Below are positions 7,436 through 15,503 of a DNA stretch of 30,942 bases, in pieces. The notes under the pieces are model-generated. The model was not told where the DNA came from and did no database searches. It saw nothing but the letters and a program-made list of their open reading frames with translations. This stretch comes from Lachnospiraceae bacterium UBA4631 (GTDB lineage: Bacteria; Bacillota; Clostridia; Lachnospirales; Lachnospiraceae): positions 1 through 30,942 of the forward strand of contig DHMX01000007.1 of NCBI GenBank assembly GCA_002406015.1. The letters are read 5' to 3'. A program made the translations under genes and the position numbers. Every line of letters begins with the position of its first letter. The first letter of the stretch is position 1.

Positions 7436-8956
7436 TTATTCATTGGCAGCAACCGTCTGATAAAACGGAGCTGCCGGTAAGCCATGAATATCAAACAATG
7501 CAACATGACCGAAATTCGTCCATGCATATCGTGCATAAAGCGGCTGCATCACTTTGTTGCTGACAAGCATTACCTCATGTTCGGATACCAGCCTTGCCTC
7601 TGCCGGATAAAAGATACCGTCCTCGCCCGCTAATTCAAACAAGGTCAGCTCCTCTCCCTGTAATTTAAGCTCCGCACCGTCAAATAAAGCAATCACACGC
7701 TTCCCTTTTGCACTTAATGACTGACAAATCGGAGCTTCTCCCTCCTCCGTTTTGTCATATATACATTTCATACAGAGTCCTGCCATTCGTTCTCCTACGG
7801 TTCGCTTATCCGTCGGATGAATGTTATCAAATTCACCACAGTCAATCAGCACATTCATATAGACCTTTTGCAGACTTTGCGTTACCTGATACTGCTGTTG
7901 CCGCAAAATTGCCCATGATTTATCGTCCGGCTCTCCCTTTGCAATATACATCGGAAGCTGATTCAATACAAACGGAAGCTCCTCGTCCTGCCATTTCTGC
8001 CGCCAAAAGGTAATCAACTGCTCTAACAGGATTCGATAGCCCTCTGCCTTATAGGTATCCTCTTCACCCTGATAATACCAGAAACCGCGAAGGGTATACG
8101 GTATTACCCGCTCAAGCATACCATGATACGGATTTGCCGGGCGGAAATTCGATGTTCTTCCGGCCGGCTGCGGCCATGGACAGCTTCCGATATGTTCATT
8201 TAAGTATTCCCATGTAACCTCCGGATTCTTTTTCCGTTCTGCCTGAACCTTTGCATCCCATTCGCTCCATTGCCGCTCATATTCCGCCATTTCTGCCTGA
8301 TACATTTCCTCTGTCTTATCCCCTATCAGTTCCTCATAGCGTTCCATATAGTCTCTGCCTTCCGGGGTCTTACTTAAGGTTGCTTCATCCATCCAGCAGG
8401 TGACAGAGGTTCCGCCAATATAGCAATCAATGACTCCAACCGGCACCTGAAGCTTCTCCTGAAGTCTCTTGGCACAAAAATATGCGACTGCCGAAACATC
8501 CCGAACCGCTTCTGCCTTACATACCTTCCATGTCTGCTCCTGCTGCCGGCGTAATACCTCCTCTGTCACAACTCCTGTCTTTACAACATTATAAAATCTT
8601 ATATTTTCATTATCCGCAGTTGCAATTTCCGCTTCTCCGCCATCACAGTTCTGTAATTCCAGCTCCATATTGGACTGACCGCCTGCCAGCCAGACCTCTC
8701 CGACCAATACATCACCAAAGACCTTCTTCTCATCCCCGCATACGACCTCAAGCTCATACGGTCCGCCCGCAGTAAGCGGTTCCAGAAACGCATTCCAACG
8801 TCCGTCCTGCACTTCTGCCTGTGTGGTTTTGCCGGCAATGCTTACAGACACCTGCATACCCGAAGCCGCACAGCCCCAGATTGCAATTGGTTTGTTCTGC
8901 TGCAATACCATGTGTTCACTGAACATCGAAGATACCGAAAATTCCTGCTCTTTCAT
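7436..8956 (-). CDS. SGNH/sialate O-acetylesterase-type carbohydrate esterase
   Basis: The 506-residue product has the sialate-O-acetylesterase (SASA) layout. A beta-rich N-terminus has 'MFSEHMVLQQNKPIAIWG', then the nucleophile block 'LAGGQSNMELELQNCDGG' (Ser95), 'GFWYYQGEED' as the oxyanion-loop block, and 'DNIHPTDKRTVGERMA' supplying the Asp and His of the triad. There is no signal peptide, so it should act in the cytosol on imported, acetylated oligosaccharides. Its start lies 4 bases after the GH130 stop and uses GAGAGGTAATTAAATG, indicating translational coupling. Pairing with a mannoside phosphorylase suggests removal of acetyl groups from mannan-derived sugars; the exact substrate is inferred. 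Confidence 0.82.
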   Translation of the reverse strand: MKEQEFSVSSMFSEHMVLQQNKPIAIWGCAASGMQVSVSIAGKTTQAEVQDGRWNAFLEPLTAGGPYELEVVCGDEKKVFGDVLVGEVWLAGGQSNMELELQNCDGGEAEIATADNENIRFYNVVKTGVVTEEVLRRQQEQTWKVCKAEAVRDVSAVAYFCAKRLQEKLQVPVGVIDCYIGGTSVTCWMDEATLSKTPEGRDYMERYEELIGDKTEEMYQAEMAEYERQWSEWDAKVQAERKKNPEVTWEYLNEHIGSCPWPQPAGRTSNFRPANPYHGMLERVIPYTLRGFWYYQGEEDTYKAEGYRILLEQLITFWRQKWQDEELPFVLNQLPMYIAKGEPDDKSWAILRQQQYQVTQSLQKVYMNVLIDCGEFDNIHPTDKRTVGERMAGLCMKCIYDKTEEGEAPICQSLSAKGKRVIALFDGAELKLQGEELTLFELAGEDGIFYPAEARLVSEHEVMLVSNKVMQPLYARYAWTNFGHVALFDIHGLPAAPFYQTVAANE

Positions 8957-8960
8957 TTAA

Positions 8961-10136
8961 TTACCTCTCATTTTTCAGGTATTCCAGATTCTTGTGGATT
9001 AAATCACAACGCTGTGCCACGCACTCTACACTTCGATGCGGGTCCTGCGGAGTCTGGAATACATAATCTAACAACCGGTCTACGGTTGTGGTTGCCACGT
9101 GCATTCTTGTGTCCGAAGATGCATAGTACAAGAATACATCTCCGTTTTCTCTCGCAATTAAGCCATTTGTAAATACTACATTTGATACGTCACCAACCCG
9201 TTCTTTCCCAAGTGGTGCAAGGAAAAAGCCGGATGGCTCTGCTATCACCTTGGTTGGGTCCTGTAAATCAGTTGCAAACGCATACAATACATACCGAAGT
9301 CCTGCTGCCGTATTCCGCACGCCATGTGCAATATGTATCCAGCCTTTTTCGGTCTTAATCGGTACTGCTCCGGCACCGTTCTTTGCCTCTGTAATCGTAT
9401 GATACACCCGTTTGCTGGTTATTATTTCCTCATCAATTACGGCATGCTCAATATCATCACATAACCCGAAGCCGATTCCTCCGCCGGAACCGGTATCGAT
9501 GAAGTCATCCATCGGTCTTGTGTAGAACGCATATTTTCCGTTTACAAATTCCGGATGCAATACTACATTCCGCTGCTGTGGGGAACGAAGTGTTTTCAGA
9601 TTATCCAGCCGTTCCCATGTCTTTAAGTCCTTTGTCCGCACAATACCTGCGGCTGCAACTGCTGCACTCAAATCATTTACAGAGGTATCCTTGCTCTCTG
9701 AGCAGAACACACCATAGATATAGCCGTCCTCATGCTTGGTAAGCCGCATATCATAGACATTGGTTTCCTCCTTGCAGGTATCCGGCAGTAAAATCGGATA
9801 ATCCCAGAAATGAAAACCGTCAATTCCATTCTCACTTTCCGCTACTCCGAAAAATGATTTTCTGTCATTTCCTTCAATTCTGGCAACCAGATAAAACTTA
9901 CCGTTTAACTCAATGGCTCCGGAGTTCATAACCGCATTTACACCAAGACGTTCCATAAAGTAAGGGTTGGTATCCGGATTGAGGTCATATTTCCAAGTCA
10001 ACGGAATATGCTCTCTCGTCAGCACCGGGTTCTCATATCGGTCAAATACACCGTTATAGAAACTGCTCTTCTGGTTCTTTCGTGCCAGCAGACGATTGTA
10101 CTTTTCAAGTTCTACATAATACTGTGGGTGCAACAT
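8961..10136 (-). CDS. GH130 (subfamily 1-like) mannosylglucose phosphorylase
   Basis: The product resembles GH130 phosphorylases that split beta-1,4-mannosyl-glucose with phosphate into mannose 1-phosphate and glucose. Features include 'PLTWKYDLNPDTNPYFMERLGVN', 'NSGAIELNGKFYLVARIEG' with the family's conserved Arg, 'YDMRLTKHEDGYIYG', 'GAGAVPIKTEKGWIHIAHG' and 'VGDVSNVVFTNG', and length near 390 as usual. The start is set at the second Met (391 residues). The upstream ATG at 10151 has no ribosome binding site of its own, whereas its codons ATGGAGG provide GGAGG 8 bases before the ATG at 10136. There is no signal peptide, so it is cytosolic. It is followed directly by the esterase gene and preceded by the remnant of a second GH130. 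Confidence 0.85.
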   Translation of the reverse strand: MLHPQYYVELEKYNRLLARKNQKSSFYNGVFDRYENPVLTREHIPLTWKYDLNPDTNPYFMERLGVNAVMNSGAIELNGKFYLVARIEGNDRKSFFGVAESENGIDGFHFWDYPILLPDTCKEETNVYDMRLTKHEDGYIYGVFCSESKDTSVNDLSAAVAAAGIVRTKDLKTWERLDNLKTLRSPQQRNVVLHPEFVNGKYAFYTRPMDDFIDTGSGGGIGFGLCDDIEHAVIDEEIITSKRVYHTITEAKNGAGAVPIKTEKGWIHIAHGVRNTAAGLRYVLYAFATDLQDPTKVIAEPSGFFLAPLGKERVGDVSNVVFTNGLIARENGDVFLYYASSDTRMHVATTTVDRLLDYVFQTPQDPHRSVECVAQRCDLIHKNLEYLKNER

Positions 10137-10152
10137 ATTATTTTCCTCCATC

Positions 10153-10330
10153 TTATCTGAAATCTATCGGATTCCAAGCTCCGTAATAAATGGCTATCCC
10201 ATTCTTCAGGTGTCAGTAAATATGTCTCATAACGATACTTTACAATAGATGGATTCTCAATGTCAAGAATTGCTCCACCTATACTGTATACAAATCCGTT
10301 ACAGGTGCCGGATACACCATGGTAAAAAAA
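10153..10330 (-). pseudogene. Fossil of a GH130_2-like mannooligosaccharide phosphorylase
   Basis: Between the surface-protein gene and the GH130 gene, the minus strand reads 'YHGVSGTCNGFVYSIGG' and continues to 'YLLTPEEW' (10324 to 10199), a close match to the C-terminal half of GH130_2 proteins. From 10203 a second frame reads 'NGIAIYYGAWNPIDFR' and stops at 10153-10155; 'IAIYYG' is the family's last beta-strand motif. The residues normally in between (the GDVPNVVFPCA-like block) are missing, as is the whole 5' part. The fossil ends just before the ribosome binding site of the intact GH130 gene, as expected for a former operon partner. Confidence 0.75.
10237..10266 (-). promoter_or_regulatory. 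Possible promoter for the GH130-esterase operon
   Basis: TTGACA (minus strand, 10266-10261) is followed after 18 bases by TAAAGT (10242-10237), a 4/6 match to TATAAT. It lies inside the phosphorylase fossil, about 100 bases before the GH130 start. The -35 is perfect but the -10 is weak. Confidence 0.3.
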
Positions 10331-10366
10331 GACAGATGATATATCGAACTACTACCATCTGCCTTT
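10324..10366 (-). terminator. Intrinsic terminator of the surface-protein gene
   Basis: In minus-strand RNA, AAAGGCAGATG pairs with CAUCUGUCUUU (11 bp including one G-U) around a 17-base loop, followed by more U residues (10330-10324). It lies about 40 bases past the stop of the 920-codon gene and overlaps the first codons of the phosphorylase fossil. Confidence 0.8.
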
Positions 10367-10406
10367 ATAATATTGTTGTTTGCAAGCCTTATGATTGACT
10401 TCCTGA

Positions 10407-13169
10407 TTAACGATGCTTCTTTTTGCCTGTGACTGCTGCAACTGTCATTCCGGCTGCTGAGAACATCAGAAGCAATATCATTCCCAACGGTGCCTCGTCT
10501 CCGGTCTTTACGTTCTTTGCTGGTTTTCCGTCTGCTGTTGTTCCTGTGCTATCCGCAGCGGCTGTTGTACCATTTGCACCCGCGGTGGTTGCATCCGAGG
10601 TAGAACCGCTTTCCGTTGTAGTTGTAGCTGCATCCGGTACGGTAACCACTACCTTTGTAGCAGGAGAAGCCAGATAGTTTCCGGTCTCTGCATACCGTAC
10701 ATAATAGTTCCCTGCTGCAAGTCCGCTTACCTTCGTACCGGAAGGAACACTTATCCAATTCACCTCATCGATACTATATTCCATAGCTGTAGTCACATTT
10801 TCAATTGCTCCGTCCTGAGCTCCTGACTTGCTTGCGTTTACTGCAACCAGTCCGGTTGGTGCTGCCTGACTTGCCTTTGCTATTGTAAATGGTACCTGTG
10901 CCACTTTATGATATATACCCATGCCTGTAAGCGTTACGACTGCATTGCCGGCATTGGTGTTATTTGCATAAGCAACTGTGTAATCCGTTCCCTTTACCAG
11001 AGTCTGTCCTTCATAAGTCACAAGCACCTCTGGCTCCTTTGCGGTTCCGTCATAGGTGTATGTTGTCGGATTCAGTGTAACTGTTAAATCTGCATCGGTC
11101 ATTCTGCGATAACGAAGCACTATACTTTGGGCGATTTCACCGTTTACGTCATTAATTGTATTTCTAAAATCTGCATCTGCCGGGTTCTTTTTTCTCCGTA
11201 CAAGTGAATAACCGTCCGGCAGGAATTTTTGAATCGAACCTAAGCTTTCCTCCAATGTGTTATGACCGTAATTTCCGATACCGCCACCCACATTACGTAA
11301 CACCAGCTTTGAGTTTTCATCCATTGTGAGCTTTTCTAACCAGCATTGCTCGGAGCCGTTATTTCCTGCTATCGTAACTTCACTTCCTTCAAGCTTCACA
11401 CCACTATCCGTCATCCATTGCAGGTTTCCAAGGGTAGCTTTTGCATTTCGGAAGGTCAATACTTTTGTAAGATTCACACCGGCATTTGCAATCGTTCCTT
11501 TATAGTTACCGTTTGCAATTGTAAGGTCATTTTCTGCCGATAGCGTACCCAGCATTAAGGTATGTCCGTTCAAATCAAACGTCACAGCTTTTGTGTCTGC
11601 AATTGTCACAGCTCTTCCATTTGCATACAAATCCCGGGTAAGTTTTATGGTATCTCCGTCCTCCAAGTATCGAAAATCATTATTTGCTCCCTCTCCGCCA
11701 AGGTCTCCGTCCAGCATTCTCTTTGAGGTTCCATCTGCTCCTATCAGCTCTGCATATTCAATATAAGAGGCTTCACACACCATACACCGACCCGAATATC
11801 CTAATATAATCGGATGTTCACAATTATCTGCATAATATGCCTGACCGGTTGCCTGTACCTGTACCCATCTTGTTCCGCCATCTTCATATATTACTACATC
11901 ATTTCGGGTCTGAAGGGCTCCTCCAAGAATTGATGGGGTATCAGATGCAGCACTTCCTGTTCTGCTTATTAAAATCTCGTTGCCCGATGTATTCAGTATA
12001 ATGTTGCTTCCCGCTATGACTGAATATCCCTCTGCTCCGATAAGCTCAATCCCATATTGAGCCTGAAGCTCTGCATCACCTACAATTGCTGCATTGTTTG
12101 CACTCTTCATAGCTATTCTTTCTGCATTAATCTTTGCATTTCCTTCCATTACCGCAGCATTTCCATTTGCCTGCAGCCGAACCGTTGACAAAGGTGCTTG
12201 AATCTCTGTATTTCCAGCCGACACAGCTCCCCCTGCACTGACTACTTTTACACTACCGCCGTCTGTTACATCTATATTAAGATTACCGTTTACTGTGGTT
12301 TTCTGTGTTTCCAGCTCCACACCACTTTTTGCTTCTATCTTAAGATTACCTTCTGCGATTGCTTCACCTATAAACAATATACTTCGATTCGAGGTGGTTC
12401 CATTAGATGACACAAACACATCCTTTGCTTTGAAAAAAGCTTCCGATGCATTTATACTATTTCCGTTAATTAAATCCAAATAATTAAGAGTATCGGTCTT
12501 TATCAGGCTGATTTCTCCGTTTTGTGCATCCGTTGCCTCTATCATATGCTTCACCGTTCCGTCCAATAGGAACAAGCCAAAATTGCTTGCCTCAAGCTTA
12601 ACGGAACCCGCAGATATGAATGCATCACCGACAATTGCATCACTACTAAGTTTTATTTCTCCGGTGGTTCTTAAATCTACCAAAGAAAGTCCCTTTATAA
12701 GAGCATTTCCGCCATCCCCGCTAAGCACAATATTTCCGGTATATCCATCCGTTATAAGGGCTGCATCCGCAGTTCCTGTAATCAATGCTTCCGTATCTCC
12801 ATTGTTTGCCAAATAGAACCTGCCAGACCCTTTCAATGTCAGGGTTCCGTTTTCAATTTTCAGGATTTCTGTTGAACTCCCTCCATTTGAATATATCATT
12901 ACATTATTGTATACTTCTATAACGCCGGCATTATAGTATATATATACCGAAGAAGAAGTCAGAGAAGCTGGGTCGCACTCACTCATCGTTCCGCTTCCTC
13001 TGCCTCCTCCAAATTCATAGTATTTACCATTCTGCAATTCGGTTCCGTTTATGGATACCTTCAAGGTCTCTGCCTGTACGGGAATCAGCCCCTGCGTTCC
13101 GATAAATACAGCCGTCACCAACAGCAGTACCGCTGTTAATATTCCATACGCTTTCTTTTTCAATTTCAT
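10407..13169 (-). CDS. Large wall-anchored surface protein with repeat-rich beta region
   Basis: The 920-residue product has a signal peptide (Lys-rich start, hydrophobic core, cleavage near 'VQA', about residue 33). A long stretch (about 80-430) of short 'NGTLTLKGSGRF' and 'GNAKINAERIAMK' type strands looks like a parallel beta-helix or pectin-lyase-like fold. A CxH...CxxC knot ('CEHPIILGYSGRCMVC') follows, then another beta region, and near 700-770 an Ig/MBG-like unit ('YTYDGTAKEPEV', 'GTDYTVAYANNTNAG'). The tail is Thr/Ser/Ala-rich and ends 'NVKTGDEAPLG', a hydrophobic helix and 'GKKKHR', a sortase-type anchor in which the usual Pro before KTG is Val. GGGAGG precedes ATG. The ligand is unknown. 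The promoter lies next to the LytTR repeats. Confidence 0.8.
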   Translation of the reverse strand: MKLKKKAYGILTAVLLLVTAVFIGTQGLIPVQAETLKVSINGTELQNGKYYEFGGGRGSGTMSECDPASLTSSSVYIYYNAGVIEVYNNVMIYSNGGSSTEILKIENGTLTLKGSGRFYLANNGDTEALITGTADAALITDGYTGNIVLSGDGGNALIKGLSLVDLRTTGEIKLSSDAIVGDAFISAGSVKLEASNFGLFLLDGTVKHMIEATDAQNGEISLIKTDTLNYLDLINGNSINASEAFFKAKDVFVSSNGTTSNRSILFIGEAIAEGNLKIEAKSGVELETQKTTVNGNLNIDVTDGGSVKVVSAGGAVSAGNTEIQAPLSTVRLQANGNAAVMEGNAKINAERIAMKSANNAAIVGDAELQAQYGIELIGAEGYSVIAGSNIILNTSGNEILISRTGSAASDTPSILGGALQTRNDVVIYEDGGTRWVQVQATGQAYYADNCEHPIILGYSGRCMVCEASYIEYAELIGADGTSKRMLDGDLGGEGANNDFRYLEDGDTIKLTRDLYANGRAVTIADTKAVTFDLNGHTLMLGTLSAENDLTIANGNYKGTIANAGVNLTKVLTFRNAKATLGNLQWMTDSGVKLEGSEVTIAGNNGSEQCWLEKLTMDENSKLVLRNVGGGIGNYGHNTLEESLGSIQKFLPDGYSLVRRKKNPADADFRNTINDVNGEIAQSIVLRYRRMTDADLTVTLNPTTYTYDGTAKEPEVLVTYEGQTLVKGTDYTVAYANNTNAGNAVVTLTGMGIYHKVAQVPFTIAKASQAAPTGLVAVNASKSGAQDGAIENVTTAMEYSIDEVNWISVPSGTKVSGLAAGNYYVRYAETGNYLASPATKVVVTVPDAATTTTESGSTSDATTAGANGTTAAADSTGTTADGKPAKNVKTGDEAPLGMILLLMFSAAGMTVAAVTGKKKHR

Positions 13170-13235
13170 AGATTACCTCCCAAATTTGCTTTCTATATTA
13201 AATGTCTTTTGTTATGAAATTACATACCAATCTTT

Positions 13236-13265
13236 TTTATAACATTACCGGCAAAGCAGTGTCAA
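13236..13265 (-). promoter_or_regulatory. Sigma-A promoter of the surface-protein gene
   Basis: TTGACA (minus strand, 13265-13260), an 18-base spacer and TATAAA (13241-13236) form a near-consensus promoter. Transcription would start near 13229, giving a leader of about 60 bases ahead of GGGAGG and the ATG at 13169. Confidence 0.75.
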
Positions 13266-13271
13266 CCCATG

Positions 13272-13300
13272 TGGGATGAAAAGTAAAATTCTGGGATGAA
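13272..13300. promoter_or_regulatory. Paired TGGGATGAA direct repeats, candidate LytTR operator
   Basis: TGGGATGAA occurs at 13272-13280 and 13292-13300, 20 bases start to start (two helical turns, same face). LytTR-type regulators characteristically bind pairs of 9-bp direct repeats about two turns apart. The pair lies about 40-70 bases upstream of both predicted start sites: the surface gene leftward and the two-component operon rightward. Confidence 0.6.
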
Positions 13301-13324
13301 TCGTTAGTAATTTAAAGGTGTATG

Positions 13325-13333
13325 TGCTATAAT
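13325..13333 (+). promoter_or_regulatory. Extended -10 promoter of the LytTR two-component operon
   Basis: TGCTATAAT is a perfect extended -10 element. No good -35 hexamer is present at the right distance (TAGTAA or TTAGTA only), which fits a promoter needing an activator bound upstream. Confidence 0.6.
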
Positions 13334-13370
13334 GAACGCATATATGCAGATACAATTTTAAAAGAATTTA

Positions 13371-13386
13371 TTGCTATTAATAGCAA
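13371..13386. repeat. Perfect 16-bp palindrome in the regulator leader
   Basis: TTGCTATTAATAGCAA is fully self-complementary with no spacer. It lies about 30-46 bases downstream of the predicted start site and 20 bases before the AGAGGAGG ribosome binding site of the response-regulator gene. It could be a dimeric repressor site. Confidence 0.7.
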
Positions 13387-13422
13387 CATGATTTCTTGAA
13401 GTATTAGAGGAGGCTATCTATA

Positions 13423-14166
13423 TTGCGGCTTGCAATTGTTGATGACAATACAGCGGAATTACATATAACCGAAACTCTCATTCGGGACTGGTGTGCTGAG
13501 CATAACCTGACTATCTGCTGCGACACCTTTACCGAAGGGGATTCTTTTTTGTTATCCGCCGCTTCCAATGCCTATGATGTTGTGTTTCTTGACATTTATC
13601 TGGAGGAGGCAAACGGAATTGACCTTGCAGTTTCTTTTCGCAAGCTTTCACAAAAGACACCGATTGTCTTTTTGACCTCCAGCCCGGAATATCATGCAGA
13701 GGCATTACACGTTCATGCCTTTGACTATTTAGAGAAGCCGATTACCAAAGCTGCCATTTATCAATTGTTACATGACCTTCTGGATATTCGGCCGGTTTCG
13801 GATGCTCATTTATTTCTGACCGTAACCACAAGCAAAACTAAGATTCCGGTTCTATATTCGGATATTCGATATATTACCTCAGATTCTAACTATCTGATTA
13901 TACATGGACAGGAGGAGCTTCGCTGCCGTATGCTGTTTCGGGATGTTGCTCTTACGCTTTCGGAGGATGACCGTTTTTTGACAATCAACCGGGGTGTTAT
14001 GGTGAATCTTGATTATGTTTCTTCGATGGAAGGAGTTGTCTGCACCATGAATGACGGTACTATCTTTTCCATGAATAAAAAACAGGCGAATGCCTTACAG
14101 CAGACCTATATTACCCGCCAATTTATGCAACGCTCGAAGTCACTTTTACACGGAGGTCTATCATGA
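13423..14166 (+). CDS. LytTR-family response regulator (AgrA-like)
   Basis: The 247-residue product has a receiver domain (1-120) with the acidic pocket 'VDDN', phosphoacceptor Asp57 in 'VVFLDIYL', 'FLTSS' and 'FDYLEKPI'. A C-terminal LytTR DNA-binding domain follows (about 138-240: 'IRYITSDSNYLIIHG', 'FLTINRGVMVNLDYVSSM'). The start is TTG, with AGAGGAGG 9 bases upstream; no better ATG is nearby. It overlaps the kinase gene by ATGA. LytTR regulators often control secreted peptides, surface proteins or bacteriocins. Its position opposite the surface-protein gene with shared repeats suggests that gene as a target. Confidence 0.92.
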   Translation: MRLAIVDDNTAELHITETLIRDWCAEHNLTICCDTFTEGDSFLLSAASNAYDVVFLDIYLEEANGIDLAVSFRKLSQKTPIVFLTSSPEYHAEALHVHAFDYLEKPITKAAIYQLLHDLLDIRPVSDAHLFLTVTTSKTKIPVLYSDIRYITSDSNYLIIHGQEELRCRMLFRDVALTLSEDDRFLTINRGVMVNLDYVSSMEGVVCTMNDGTIFSMNKKQANALQQTYITRQFMQRSKSLLHGGLS

Positions 14167-15503
14167 ACAGTTTCGATATTCTCATTGCCGCAGCACATTA
14201 CGGAGTTATTTTCCCGGGTATTTTTATCTGCATTGTCCCGGTTGCCGATTGGATGGTTGTTTCGCAGAAGAAGCTCTATCCGGTTCTGATTCCGGTTATG
14301 ATTGCGATTTGTCTGATTCTGGGCTGCCTTGAGTCAAGAGGCACTTATTATACAAATCTGTTCTTTTTTCCACTTTTATTCGTATGCCTGATTGCATATT
14401 TTGTTATGATTCACATAAGCAATCTGAAGCTTTTGTACTTATTCTTATGTGCAACCGCAACCCTTTCCTTCGGCTGTATTATCAGCAATTATATTATTGC
14501 ATATACGGTTCCGGATTCCAATGTGCATGACAGCTCTATTCCGGGGCTGATTTTACAATATGCCATCAGTTTTATCATTATGTTCTTCTTCATTATTATA
14601 AAGGATAAATTAAAATGGATTTTTGAGAATGTAAATCTGCCTTTATTTTGGCGGCTTGCATGGATTATCCCTGCTATTATTACCTTCTGTAATATATTTA
14701 TGCTGCCTAGAGACTATGCAAATATTCGTGTAGGTCGGGTATTTTCAATTTCCATGGTAATAGAGGCGGTTCTTTTTATCTTTTTTACCACCTTTCAGCT
14801 TTTGCTTTATTTAATTGCCTATACGACCTCGCAAAAAATAAAGGCGGATACCACCGCTATTATGTATCAGGCTCAGGCAAGCCAGTATGTCAAGCTTCAG
14901 AATTATCTGGAGCAGTCCCGCCGGGTACGGCATGATTTTAAGCATACGATTGCGGTCATGCAGGAGCTGGCACAATCCGGGCAATATGAGGAGCTAACGA
15001 ATTATATCGCCAATTACCAGACAGCAACCACAGAACATTCTGCACAGCTTCTGTTCTGTAAGAATGCAGCCATTAATGCAGTTATCGGTTATTATGCTTC
15101 TCTGGCAGAGAGCTATCATATAAAGACGGATTTTAAGGTTATTGTTCCACAGAAGATTGCCATTTCCGATGTAGACCTAAGTCTGCTTTTTGGTAACCTG
15201 CTGGAAAATGCGATTCATGCCTGCAAACTGGTGCCGGAGGAGGAACGATACATCCACCTGACCTCAGACCTGAATAGTCCGGGTGCCATGTATATCACGA
15301 TGGTAAACAGCTTTAACGGCATCGTGAAAAAGAAAAACGGTCATTTTCTGTCTACAACCGAAAACGGCAGCGGTATTGGACTGCTTTCTATCCAAACCAC
15401 TGCCGAGCGTTATTACGGTTCTACTCTGTTCCACGCTAACGGAACGGAATTTGTATCAAATGTCATGCTGCGTTTACCGCAGGATATTGATGTAAATGCC
15501 TAG
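14163..15503 (+). CDS. GHKL-type sensor histidine kinase (AgrC-like)
   Basis: The 446-residue product has about six or seven membrane helices in residues 1-220, a coiled linker, the phosphoacceptor block 'RRVRHDFKHTIAVMQEL' (His257), and a GHKL ATPase with 'LLFGNLLENAIHAC' (N-box) and 'ENGSGIGLLSIQTTAERY' (G-box). This is the AgrC/ComD class, which usually senses peptide signals. No agrB- or agrD-like gene is visible beside it, so the signal is unknown. Translation is coupled to the regulator through ATGA overlap. Its stop codon overlaps the convergent proS stop. Confidence 0.9.
   Translation: MNSFDILIAAAHYGVIFPGIFICIVPVADWMVVSQKKLYPVLIPVMIAICLILGCLESRGTYYTNLFFFPLLFVCLIAYFVMIHISNLKLLYLFLCATATLSFGCIISNYIIAYTVPDSNVHDSSIPGLILQYAISFIIMFFFIIIKDKLKWIFENVNLPLFWRLAWIIPAIITFCNIFMLPRDYANIRVGRVFSISMVIEAVLFIFFTTFQLLLYLIAYTTSQKIKADTTAIMYQAQASQYVKLQNYLEQSRRVRHDFKHTIAVMQELAQSGQYEELTNYIANYQTATTEHSAQLLFCKNAAINAVIGYYASLAESYHIKTDFKVIVPQKIAISDVDLSLLFGNLLENAIHACKLVPEEERYIHLTSDLNSPGAMYITMVNSFNGIVKKKNGHFLSTTENGSGIGLLSIQTTAERYYGSTLFHANGTEFVSNVMLRLPQDIDVNA

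Noticed and set aside
14090..14332. 80-codon plus-strand frame across the regulator/kinase junction as an AgrD-like peptide
   Set aside because: It is an alternative frame of two well-supported genes and has no AgrD-type cysteine ring motif in a plausible context.
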